DNA from: Verrucomicrobiota bacterium | Lineage (GTDB): Bacteria > Verrucomicrobiota > Verrucomicrobiia > Verrucomicrobiales > DEV007 | Direction of reading: 5' to 3' | DNA: 7,430 bases | NCBI GenBank assembly: GCA_027618625.1 | Contig: JAQCER010000141.1 | Location: forward strand, 1 to 7,430 | Shown here: piece by piece, positions 1 to 5,810 of the stretch | Numbering within the stretch: the first letter of the stretch is position 1 | How the letters are laid out: every line of letters begins with the position of its first letter | Made by a program: the position numbers and the translations under genes | The notes under the pieces: model-generated | The model's input: only the letters and a program-made list of their open reading frames with translations | Database searches by the model: none | Told to the model about the DNA's origin: nothing

Positions 1-1011
1 TTCTTCAACGAGAATGGCAGGGAGATCCAAAAGTTGATGATGCCGGTTTTTCGTGAAGCGCCCGAGGTTTACGAGCAACTTGGAGACGACCTCTACAGCG
101 GCACAGTGAAAGCCGAAATTGCCGTGGTGCGGCAGGAACTTGAAAATCGTCTAGGGGGCGATCGCTTGAATCAGATCTTGGCAGCTTACGGTGGATGGGC
201 TGAGGAGCGGGTGGTCGAAACGAAAGCCGTGATCGAAACCAATCGTGGGATTACCAAGTCCGGGAAGCTGCCGCAGCTCATGGTTGGCAAGTCGATCGAA
301 ACCGGCAATCAAACGAACATCGGGCACTACTACAAATTGTTCGGCGATCATTTCGGGCTCACGCGTGCAGCGGCACCGGAGATCGCCTGCCAGCCTGAAA
401 AGCTCGAACTTGGCAAGGTAGTTGCATTCTCGGAACATAAGATGGGACTGACACTGTCGAATCCAGGCGCTCTTCCGGTGGCGATCGACGGCGTGAAGGG
501 ACCTAAAGGGATCGTGATCGAAAACGTGCCTAAATCGCTGGCACCAGGCGAGAGCCAGCAAGTAACCATCAAGTTGACCGTTCCGGTCCAGCAGTCGGGT
601 AACGTGAATACCTTTTTTGAGGTGCACAGTGATGCCGCGGAACCCGTGATCAAGATTCCGTTTTCTGCAGAGATCCTGCAGATCAAATTCGATCCTCCAG
701 TGCTGAACTTCGGCGATATGGAAGCCGGAGGTGACCCGAAAGTCCTGGTCTCGACTCTCACGCTCGATGCCCGCGCGAAGATTTCCGGAACTTCATGCCC
801 GGTCCAATTCTTCAAGTCAGAGTCCGTCGAAGTGATCGAAGAGGACAAGTCCTACCGCATTCATGTTTCCGCAAAATTTGAGGAGGGAATTTCAGGGATG
901 AGGAATTCCTACGCCGTGCTGTTTTTAGATCCGGTAGACACATCGCTGGCGTGGCCCAAGCAGATTCGGATCCCCCTTAAAGCCCGGGTGCTGACCAAGA
1001 AGGCACCATAG
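1..1011 (+). CDS. DUF1573/ASH-like Ig-domain protein, C-terminal part (5' truncated)
   Basis: The reading frame is open from the first base of the window to a TAG at 1009-1011, so 336 residues are visible and the true start lies upstream. The first visible residues are not a signal peptide. About residues 1-125 are mostly helical and end in an LPQLMVGK stretch followed by HYYKLFGDHFGL. This could be the cis-proline end of a thioredoxin/DsbA-like domain, but no CxxC is in the window. From about residue 128 there are two beta-rich segments, each opening with a line of the type 'P..L.FG/LGKV' (ACQPEKLELGKV and FDPPVLNFGDME). This is the usual opening of DUF1573/ASH immunoglobulin-like domains in exported proteins. 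The second domain ends in an IPLKARV strand. It converges on the lipoprotein gene with a 30-bp gap and no obvious terminator hairpin. The Ig-like reading is fairly secure; the thioredoxin reading is a guess, and the biological role is unknown. Confidence 0.6.
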   Translation, partial: FFNENGREIQKLMMPVFREAPEVYEQLGDDLYSGTVKAEIAVVRQELENRLGGDRLNQILAAYGGWAEERVVETKAVIETNRGITKSGKLPQLMVGKSIETGNQTNIGHYYKLFGDHFGLTRAAAPEIACQPEKLELGKVVAFSEHKMGLTLSNPGALPVAIDGVKGPKGIVIENVPKSLAPGESQQVTIKLTVPVQQSGNVNTFFEVHSDAAEPVIKIPFSAEILQIKFDPPVLNFGDMEAGGDPKVLVSTLTLDARAKISGTSCPVQFFKSESVEVIEEDKSYRIHVSAKFEEGISGMRNSYAVLFLDPVDTSLAWPKQIRIPLKARVLTKKAP

Positions 1012-1041
1012 ATAGATGAAAGCTAACTGCTCTTTTGCGGC

Positions 1042-1380
1042 TTACTGGCCAGCAGGCAGCGCGTCTCCGATGGCTTCCTGAAGAACGGCTTCGATTTGTT
1101 CGCCTGCTTTTTCAGCGGCTTCCAGTTCTTCGGCAGTTTTCGCTTCGACCTTCCTGGCCGTTTGAGTTGTAGTGTCAACGGCTGATTGGCCGACTTCCTT
1201 CGCTGCATCGGCTACTTGTTCAGTCTTCTCCTTTGCCGAATCCGCTGCTTCGGTGGCTGCTTTCTGCGTGCTGTCGGTTACCTCTATCGCAGTTTCTTCA
1301 GCTTTTTCACAACCGACGATCGTCAGACCGAAGACGGTTGCCATCAAGATTGCAAGGAGTGTTTCAGGAGTGTTTTTCAT
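1042..1380 (-). CDS. small lipoprotein with LEA-like 11-residue helical repeats
   Basis: This gene encodes 112 residues. The frame stays open further upstream, but the ATG at 1380 is the convincing start because it opens directly on a lipoprotein signal peptide: MKN, a hydrophobic run over residues 8-21, then the lipobox IVGC with the lipidated cysteine at 24. The mature protein should be anchored to a membrane on the periplasmic side. It is almost entirely Ala, Glu, Lys, Thr, Asp and Gln, with no aromatic residue after the signal, and shows a strict 11-residue period over about residues 26-102, with Asp at 36, 47, 58 and 69. This matches LEA group-3-like or apolipoprotein-like amphipathic helices. 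No Shine-Dalgarno is evident before the ATG. The specific function is unknown; envelope spacer, stress protectant or peptidoglycan-associated lipoprotein are possibilities by analogy only. Confidence 0.75.
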   Translation of the reverse strand: MKNTPETLLAILMATVFGLTIVGCEKAEETAIEVTDSTQKAATEAADSAKEKTEQVADAAKEVGQSAVDTTTQTARKVEAKTAEELEAAEKAGEQIEAVLQEAIGDALPAGQ

Positions 1381-1633
1381 GATGCGGGCAGTGTGATACA
1401 GAATCCCACGGTACTCAAGCCCGATCAGGATTCGGGAAAGCTTGATCGAGGGGCATGCCCGCGAGGATTTCGACTGGCATACTCGGCGAGCATGTTTATG
1501 GAGGGTGGGTTCGAACGCAATTTTGCGGATGTGGACACCGGGAAGTTGGAGCTGATTCAGCGCTCTAGTGAGGGCGTACCCGTCAATCCAGGGAGCATTT
1601 TGTCGAAAAGTTGGAATTTCCGCTCCGCCAAAT
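1381..1633. other. non-coding gap with a small hairpin and a palindrome
   Basis: This is 253 bp between the apaG stop and the lipoprotein start, both on the - strand. No frame here shows a recognisable protein. It contains an imperfect hairpin at 1416-1444 (CAAG-CCCGA, 7-nt loop, TCGGG, 4-nt bulge, CTTG) and a perfect 10-bp palindrome, GGGCATGCCC, at 1451-1460. On the - strand both lie 36-80 nt before the lipoprotein ATG, where an operator or leader structure could sit. No strong sigma-70 promoter is visible, only a poor TTGAGT-like element near 1413-1418. A regulatory role is inference from position. Confidence 0.35.
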
Positions 1634-2023
1634 TCATGCCCACTGCGGGACGTGCATCTCGAATTCCGGAATCCTGGCGTAGACGATCTTGCCATCGTCA
1701 GTAGTCGCGAAAAATGCACCAGAGGCGCTGCTGTCGCTGTGGATGACGTGGTAGCTGTTGTATGAAAAGTCTTCGCCGGGCGCCAGTCGCGGGGTCTGGT
1801 TCACGACACCTTCGCCCTCGACCACTGTCTTACGATTGGAACCCGAATGGGAAATGATCCACTTGCGACCGCGGATCGTCACGGTTTCGCTCGATTGATT
1901 GGAAATGGTGATGAAATAGACAAACGGATGAGGGCGATCTTGGGGCGCTTGAAGGCTGGGCATGTAGATGACATCATCTACATGCGCACTCAATCCTGTC
2001 AGTTCTTGTGCATCTGTTGCCAC
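1634..2023 (-). CDS. apaG: ApaG domain protein (DUF525)
   Basis: The protein is ApaG, a single fibronectin-III-like beta-sandwich domain of about 125-130 residues. In enterobacteria apaG (corD) is linked to Co2+/Mg2+ efflux phenotypes, but its molecular role is unsettled. The family signature is complete: VIYMPSLQAPQDRPHPFVYF, ISNQSSETVTIRGRKW, a VEGEGVVNQTPRLAPGE loop, YNSYHVI, GAFF and a final PEFEMHVP. The usual glycine after GEGVV is Asn here. The start is uncertain. The frame stays open to an ATG at 2107 (157 residues), but that ATG lies only 3 bp from the divergent thiD ATG, and its extra 28 residues resemble nothing in ApaG. The GTG at 2023 gives 129 residues, the family length, and leaves room for promoters, so I chose it although no Shine-Dalgarno supports it. 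It stands alone here, without the ksgA or apaH neighbours seen in proteobacteria. Confidence 0.9.
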   Translation of the reverse strand: MATDAQELTGLSAHVDDVIYMPSLQAPQDRPHPFVYFITISNQSSETVTIRGRKWIISHSGSNRKTVVEGEGVVNQTPRLAPGEDFSYNSYHVIHSDSSASGAFFATTDDGKIVYARIPEFEMHVPQWA

Positions 2024-2069
2024 ACACGAATAAAGAACGGAATCAGCACCGCATAAAGAGGAATCTCGC

Positions 2070-2098
2070 TTGTGAGGAAAATTTTCTAACGCTAGGAT
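2070..2098 (+). promoter_or_regulatory. candidate sigma-70 promoter for thiD
   Basis: TTGTGA at 2070-2075 and TAGGAT at 2093-2098 are separated by exactly 17 bp, each matching four of six consensus bases. Transcription would start near 2105, only a few bases before the thiD ATG at 2111, so the mRNA would be nearly leaderless or the real promoter lies further upstream. The spacer contains a palindrome, GAAAATTTTC (2077-2086). The element lies in the divergent apaG-thiD gap. Call made by eye. Confidence 0.3.
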
Positions 2099-2110
2099 TG
2101 AGACCATGCC

Positions 2111-2944
2111 ATGCCAGTTAGACTCAATACGACCCCTGTAGCGCTTTCGGTAGCAGGTTCCGACTGCTCATGCGGTGCGGGTGCCCAGGCGGATCTCAAG
2201 ACGTTTTCTGCTCATGGCGTCTATGGGCTTACCGCGCTGACGTGCGTGGTCGCTGAGGTTCCGGGGAAGGTTACGCGGATCGACGCGATCGAACCAGGAA
2301 TGTTGGCGGAGCAACTCAAGTTGCTGCTGAATGCGTTTCCCGTCGCCGCGATGAAGACTGGGATGGTGCCGTCGCGAGCACATGTGGAGGCGATCTGCTC
2401 GGTGTTGGATCGAATTCCGGCAGACCGGCTGCCGATGATTGTTGTCGATCCGGTGATGGTCGCGACCAGTGGCGATCGCCTGATTGATAACGCCGCGTTC
2501 GATGCGCTGCAGACGGAATTGTTCACACGGGCGTTGCTCCTGACTCCGAACATGGGTGAAGCCTCCGCGTTGCTCGGACACAAAGTCAATACTGTCGCTG
2601 ACCTTGAACCTGCAGCCCGGTCGCTGGCGGAAAGATTTCAGGCTGCGGTTCTGGTGAAGGGAGGGCACCTCACCGAAGGGGTTGCTCGCGACGTGCTAGT
2701 GACGCGAACCGGCGAAGCGTGCCATTTCGATGCAGGGTTCGTCCAGGATAGAGATACACACGGCACGGGCTGTACCTTGTCGGCAGCGATCGCATCCAAC
2801 TTGGCCAAAGGCGCCTCGCTCGAGCAATCGATCCGTAATGCGAAGCGCTATGTGCACCGCGCGATCGAGCACATCATGCGCTGGGACGGCGTCGGTGCTG
2901 GGAAAATGGATGCTCTCAACCATTTCGCCACGCCTGGATTATGA
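2111..2944 (+). CDS. thiD: hydroxymethylpyrimidine/phosphomethylpyrimidine kinase ThiD
   Basis: ThiD is a cytoplasmic ribokinase-fold enzyme of thiamine synthesis. It phosphorylates HMP to HMP-P and then to HMP-PP, which ThiE couples to the thiazole moiety. At 277 residues it is close to the family length (E. coli 266). It opens with the substrate loop AGSDCSCGAGAQADLKTF (residues 15-32), contains MKTGM (81-85) and VVDPVM (111-116), then LLTPNMGEA (143-151), VKGGH (182-186) and the catalytic anion-hole motif DTHGTGCTLSAA (215-226) with the conserved Cys221. Two points are odd: the loop reads CSC where PSG is common, and the residue aligned to the HMP-contacting Gln44 of the enterobacterial enzyme is Glu49. 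The start is ATG 2111, with only a weak GAG/AGGA upstream. Its TGA overlaps the next gene's ATG (ATGA), suggesting translational coupling. No TPP riboswitch is recognisable in the short upstream gap. Confidence 0.94.
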   Translation: MPVRLNTTPVALSVAGSDCSCGAGAQADLKTFSAHGVYGLTALTCVVAEVPGKVTRIDAIEPGMLAEQLKLLLNAFPVAAMKTGMVPSRAHVEAICSVLDRIPADRLPMIVVDPVMVATSGDRLIDNAAFDALQTELFTRALLLTPNMGEASALLGHKVNTVADLEPAARSLAERFQAAVLVKGGHLTEGVARDVLVTRTGEACHFDAGFVQDRDTHGTGCTLSAAIASNLAKGASLEQSIRNAKRYVHRAIEHIMRWDGVGAGKMDALNHFATPGL

Positions 2945-4029
2945 TTGCGGATTGCGTGTTGAAATCGTGTAGGGCAACAGTAATGCTTGGCCTGCTTTGT
3001 GCTGGTGGAAAGGCCCAGGAACAGGCTGAGCCAAAAGTCTTGCCGGAACCGGCACTGATCGACACGCTGAACCAGGCGAGTCTTCAAAGTGTGTTCCAAA
3101 TGCTGCGGCAGCACTATCTTGACAAGGATACGTTAACTCTGGACCTGCTGAACCGCGTCGCTCTCCGTGGATTGCTCGACCACCTGGGAGCGGGTGCCGA
3201 ATTGGTGCCGGAGGAGCAGGCACGCTCTGAGGGATCGAGTGGGCCGCAGCTACGGCTGATCTCTGAATTGCTCACGGATGAAGTCGCTTACGTCAGGCCG
3301 GCGTCGCTCTCGGGCGAAGAACTCAAGCGATTCGATTCAGTACTGGTTGGATTCCAGCGCTCGACAGCAAAGGCACTGGTGCTCGATTTGCGGTGTCCGG
3401 GAGGGGCCGATCATTTTCGGAATGCTGCGGATTTTGCCAGCAGGTTTGTTGCGACGGGAATCTCGTTGTTTCGCCTTGAACGACCGGATGATGCGGAAGG
3501 GGTGCAGGAATTCAAGGCGCGCAAGGGGCAGGTGTGGACGAGGCGGACGGTGATACTGGTGGATCAGGATACCAGCCCGGCAGGCGAGGTATTGGCCGCG
3601 TGTTTGCGCTCTCAATTGGGGAGCGTGATCGTAGGCAACACCACGGCTGGCAAGACGGCAGAGTATGAGGAGGTGCCAGTCGGCAATGGCGGTCTGCTTC
3701 GCTACGCCGTTGCGGAAGTGATGGTCAGCGCTGATCCTCCGGAGAAGACATTTGGTTCGGGAGTGAGGCCCGATATCGAGTGTTCGCTCCAGCGCGAAGT
3801 GAAGCTGTCGTTGTTCACTGCAGCCCAATCATTGGGGGTGCGGCCATTGGTGATTGAGGTTGAACGACCGCGGCTGAATGAAGCGGCTCTGGTAGCCGGC
3901 AAAAATCCTGAACTCGAACAGGGGCTGCCCGGAAGTGAGGTATCACCTGAGCCCGAGTTTGAGCATGATCGAGTGATTCAATCGGCGCTTGATGTCATTG
4001 CTGCATCCCTAAGACTAGAGCAATCATGA
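2941..4029 (+). CDS. exported S41 (C-terminal processing peptidase)-like protein, probably inactive
   Basis: The protein has 362 residues. The first 25 or so look like a Sec signal (K8 and R11, then VMLGLLCAGG, cleavage near GKA-Q), placing it outside the cytoplasmic membrane. Residues 40-90 match the helical region that precedes the PDZ domain in CTP proteases (VFQMLRQHYL, LRGLLDHLGAG). No PDZ follows; the chain goes straight into the S41 core: VAYVRPASL (116-), ALVLDLRCPGG (145-155), VILVDQDTSPAGEVLAA (204-220), VGNTTAGK (231-238) and GVRPDIE (274-280). Aligned on E. coli Tsp, where Ser430 is followed 25 residues later by Lys455, Lys238 is present but the Ser position is Pro213; Ser212 lies beside it. 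It is therefore either a pseudoprotease or an enzyme with a shifted nucleophile. The start overlaps the thiD stop by 4 nt. The fold is fairly sure, the substrate is unknown, and activity is doubtful. Confidence 0.8.
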   Translation: MIADCVLKSCRATVMLGLLCAGGKAQEQAEPKVLPEPALIDTLNQASLQSVFQMLRQHYLDKDTLTLDLLNRVALRGLLDHLGAGAELVPEEQARSEGSSGPQLRLISELLTDEVAYVRPASLSGEELKRFDSVLVGFQRSTAKALVLDLRCPGGADHFRNAADFASRFVATGISLFRLERPDDAEGVQEFKARKGQVWTRRTVILVDQDTSPAGEVLAACLRSQLGSVIVGNTTAGKTAEYEEVPVGNGGLLRYAVAEVMVSADPPEKTFGSGVRPDIECSLQREVKLSLFTAAQSLGVRPLVIEVERPRLNEAALVAGKNPELEQGLPGSEVSPEPEFEHDRVIQSALDVIAASLRLEQS

Positions 4030-4097
4030 TTGTGTCAGAAAGTTTCCAATTGCCGGTTTGCCATTGCCCACCGGAACGTGGAAGCCATTCAGTTTTT

Positions 4098-4107
4098 AGA
4101 GGAGGAA
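4098..4107 (+). promoter_or_regulatory. strong ribosome binding site that decides the Ppx-like start
   Basis: AGAGGAGGAA contains a perfect AGGAGG (4100-4105), five bases before TTG 4111. The frame is open from another TTG at 4030, directly after the S41 stop, but that TTG has no such signal and would add 27 residues unlike the family. The site therefore selects TTG 4111 as the start. It is by far the best Shine-Dalgarno in the window. Confidence 0.75.
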
Positions 4108-4110
4108 CCC

Positions 4111-5697
4111 TTGAACTTAAAGCTAAACAAACCAGCAGTCGAGACTGCGACCCAGTCCGCAGTGATCCATATCGGCGCCAGTTCGATCGGTCTACTGGTA
4201 GGTCAGGTATCACCAGACACGGGTATCTGCGAAGTGGTGGAAGTCCTTTCCCGACCGGTGCCTTTGGCGGCTGACATCTTCGAGCATGGCTACATCAGGC
4301 CGACCACGATGGATGCGTGCACTGATGCGTTGCGCGCGTTCCTGGCCAGCATCTCGGAGACTGTGGGGGAGGGGGCATTGCCTGGTCGTGTCCATGCCAC
4401 CAATATCCTGGCGGAAGCGTCCAATGAAGACGTTTTTTTGAATCGGGTCAGTATCACCTGTGGGATGGAAGTGGCCACTCTGGATGATGGCGAGATGACT
4501 CGTCTCATTTACTTCATCTCCCAGCGGCTGTTTGAGACAAAGGTCAAGCTGTTGGGAACTCAGACCGCCGTGTGTCACGTGGGGCCTGGCAATACCCGGA
4601 TCCTCTATTTTGAAGGCGGAAAAATCCAGAGCTACTTCAGCTATCGATTGGGCGGATTTCGGATCGCGGGGGCGCTGGCGAGTGAGCGAGGTGAACATTC
4701 GAAGCTCGAACTTATCGACGGTGCGATGCGTGGGACGCTGGAGACCATCGTCGGTGATTGCGGGGCTGCCGTGCAATCGTTCGTGGCCTTCGGGGTAGAG
4801 ATTCAACTCGTGGCTGCAAAAATTGGTGAGAAGAAAAATGGGCTGGTCGAGGTCAAGACTTCGCAGTTGGGTAAATTGCTGAAGGAGATCGAGTCCGATG
4901 ATTTTGATGAATTGGTGCGGCGCTTTCGCCTCGACTATCACAGTGTGGAGGCGCTTGTTCCCACGCTGCGTGCCGTGCACAATATCGCGATAGCAATGGG
5001 GTGCCGCCGCATCACCACTCTGAGTGGGAGCTTTGACCGCGAGCTGCTGGAGATGCTTGCTTTTCGCGATGGATCCTTCGCCATGCCGATTCAGGAAGAG
5101 GTGCGGTTGGGAGCCCAGAGGCTGGCGGCCAAGTTTCAGATCGACATGGATCACGCGATTCAGGTGGAGGATCTCTGTGTGCAATTGTTCGATGCGCTGC
5201 GATCGCTGCATCATCTGGATGAGGGGGATAAGCTGCTGTTGCGCGTTGCCGCGATTTTGCATGAGGCAGGCAGATTTGTCAGTCCCAAGGCGCATCATCA
5301 ACACTCGTTCTACTTGATCAAGCACAGCGAAATCTTCGGTCTGAGTCATCGGGAGATTGGAATTGTTGCCCTGGTTGCCCGCTATCACCGTCATTCACCA
5401 CCGAAGCGCAGCCATGAGGGATACAAGGATCTGCCGCGTGGGGACCGGTTGTTGGTGGCAAAGTTAGCCTCGATCCTGCGCTTGGCGGATGCCTTGGAGC
5501 GCGGGCATAGCCAGCGGGTGCGTAAGCTGGAGGCCGTGCTTGAGGAGGATCGGCATCTGGTGCTGGTCGTCCCGGATCTCGAAGACCTGTCGCTTGAGCA
5601 GTTCGCCGTGAACGAGAAAGGGGATCTGTTCACTCAGATCTTCGGCGTGGATATCGACGTCCGAGGTGGCGCTGCGGGAGGAAGGCAGCGCGACTAA
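4111..5697 (+). CDS. Ppx/GppA-like protein with HD-type C-terminal domain, degenerate active site
   Basis: From TTG 4111 the protein has 528 residues. Ppx/GppA enzymes are ASKHA-fold hydrolases of polyphosphate or pppGpp. The layout matches long Ppx: an N-terminal ASKHA half with VIHIGASSIGLLVG (18-31), ATNILAEASNEDVF (96-109), DDGEMTRLIY (125-134) and HVGPGNTR (156-163), then an LSGSFDRELLEM stretch (304-315). The C-terminal HD-like domain has VAAILHEAG (379-387), HHQHSFYLI (395-403), RYHR (424-427) and LRLADALE (456-463), closely resembling E. coli Ppx. Key acidic residues are changed: the Asp of loop 1 is His20, the catalytic Glu121 of E. coli Ppx aligns with Met129, Asp143 with His156 and Glu150 with Arg163. 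The GxSGT motif is not recognisable. Hydrolysis by the usual mechanism is therefore doubtful, and a binding or sensing role is possible. It lies 81 bp after the S41 gene and 113 bp before ppk1, in the same direction. Confidence 0.85.
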   Translation: MNLKLNKPAVETATQSAVIHIGASSIGLLVGQVSPDTGICEVVEVLSRPVPLAADIFEHGYIRPTTMDACTDALRAFLASISETVGEGALPGRVHATNILAEASNEDVFLNRVSITCGMEVATLDDGEMTRLIYFISQRLFETKVKLLGTQTAVCHVGPGNTRILYFEGGKIQSYFSYRLGGFRIAGALASERGEHSKLELIDGAMRGTLETIVGDCGAAVQSFVAFGVEIQLVAAKIGEKKNGLVEVKTSQLGKLLKEIESDDFDELVRRFRLDYHSVEALVPTLRAVHNIAIAMGCRRITTLSGSFDRELLEMLAFRDGSFAMPIQEEVRLGAQRLAAKFQIDMDHAIQVEDLCVQLFDALRSLHHLDEGDKLLLRVAAILHEAGRFVSPKAHHQHSFYLIKHSEIFGLSHREIGIVALVARYHRHSPPKRSHEGYKDLPRGDRLLVAKLASILRLADALERGHSQRVRKLEAVLEEDRHLVLVVPDLEDLSLEQFAVNEKGDLFTQIFGVDIDVRGGAAGGRQRD

Positions 5698-5773
5698 TTG
5701 CGCAAACGAGCAACCAATCAGCCACAGCAGCTTGTAAAGTGCCATGCCCGCCATCCCGCCATCCCTGAGCTGC

Positions 5774-5802
5774 TTGCGATCGGGCGGTTGGTAGGCTAAG
5801 AA
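5774..5802 (+). promoter_or_regulatory. weak candidate promoter before ppk1
   Basis: TTGCGA (5774-5779) and TAAGAA (5797-5802) are 17 bp apart in the 113-bp gap between the Ppx-like gene and ppk1. The -10 matches only three consensus bases, and a start near 5809 would give an almost leaderless message. I see no terminator hairpin in the gap, so read-through from the Ppx-like gene is at least as likely as separate initiation. Confidence 0.15.
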
Positions 5803-5810
5803 TGGGGTAG

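Noticed and set aside
1012..1041. Bidirectional terminator between the two convergent genes
   Set aside because: The 30-bp gap has only a short T-run and no stem of useful length.
1508..1516. GGTTCGAAC, resembling a tRNA T-loop
   Set aside because: The flanking bases do not form a T-stem on either strand and no acceptor or anticodon arm can be built around it.
1186..1704. 172-codon + strand frame across the lipoprotein gene and the gap
   Set aside because: Its composition mirrors the antisense of the Ala/Glu-rich repeat (Ser, Phe, Cys and Arg runs), it has no domain, and it also runs into apaG.
1381..1719. N-terminal extension of the lipoprotein frame to an ATG at 1719
   Set aside because: The extension overlaps the 3' end of apaG, resembles no protein, and would bury the lipoprotein signal peptide in the middle of the chain.
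4210..5394. 394-codon open frame on the - strand
   Set aside because: It lies wholly opposite the Ppx-like gene, whose + frame shows continuous family motifs. The antisense product has no recognisable domain and is rich in Gln, His and Arg, as expected of a shadow frame.
5464..5754. - strand frame beginning with a hydrophobic, signal-like N-terminus
   Set aside because: After about 20 residues it runs antisense through the conserved C-terminus of the Ppx-like gene, with no domain and no Shine-Dalgarno.
5698..5810. Terminator or small gene before ppk1
   Set aside because: Only short complementary stretches (GCGC/GCGC near 5690-5703, CAACC/GGTTG) are present, with no T-tract, and no frame looks coding.
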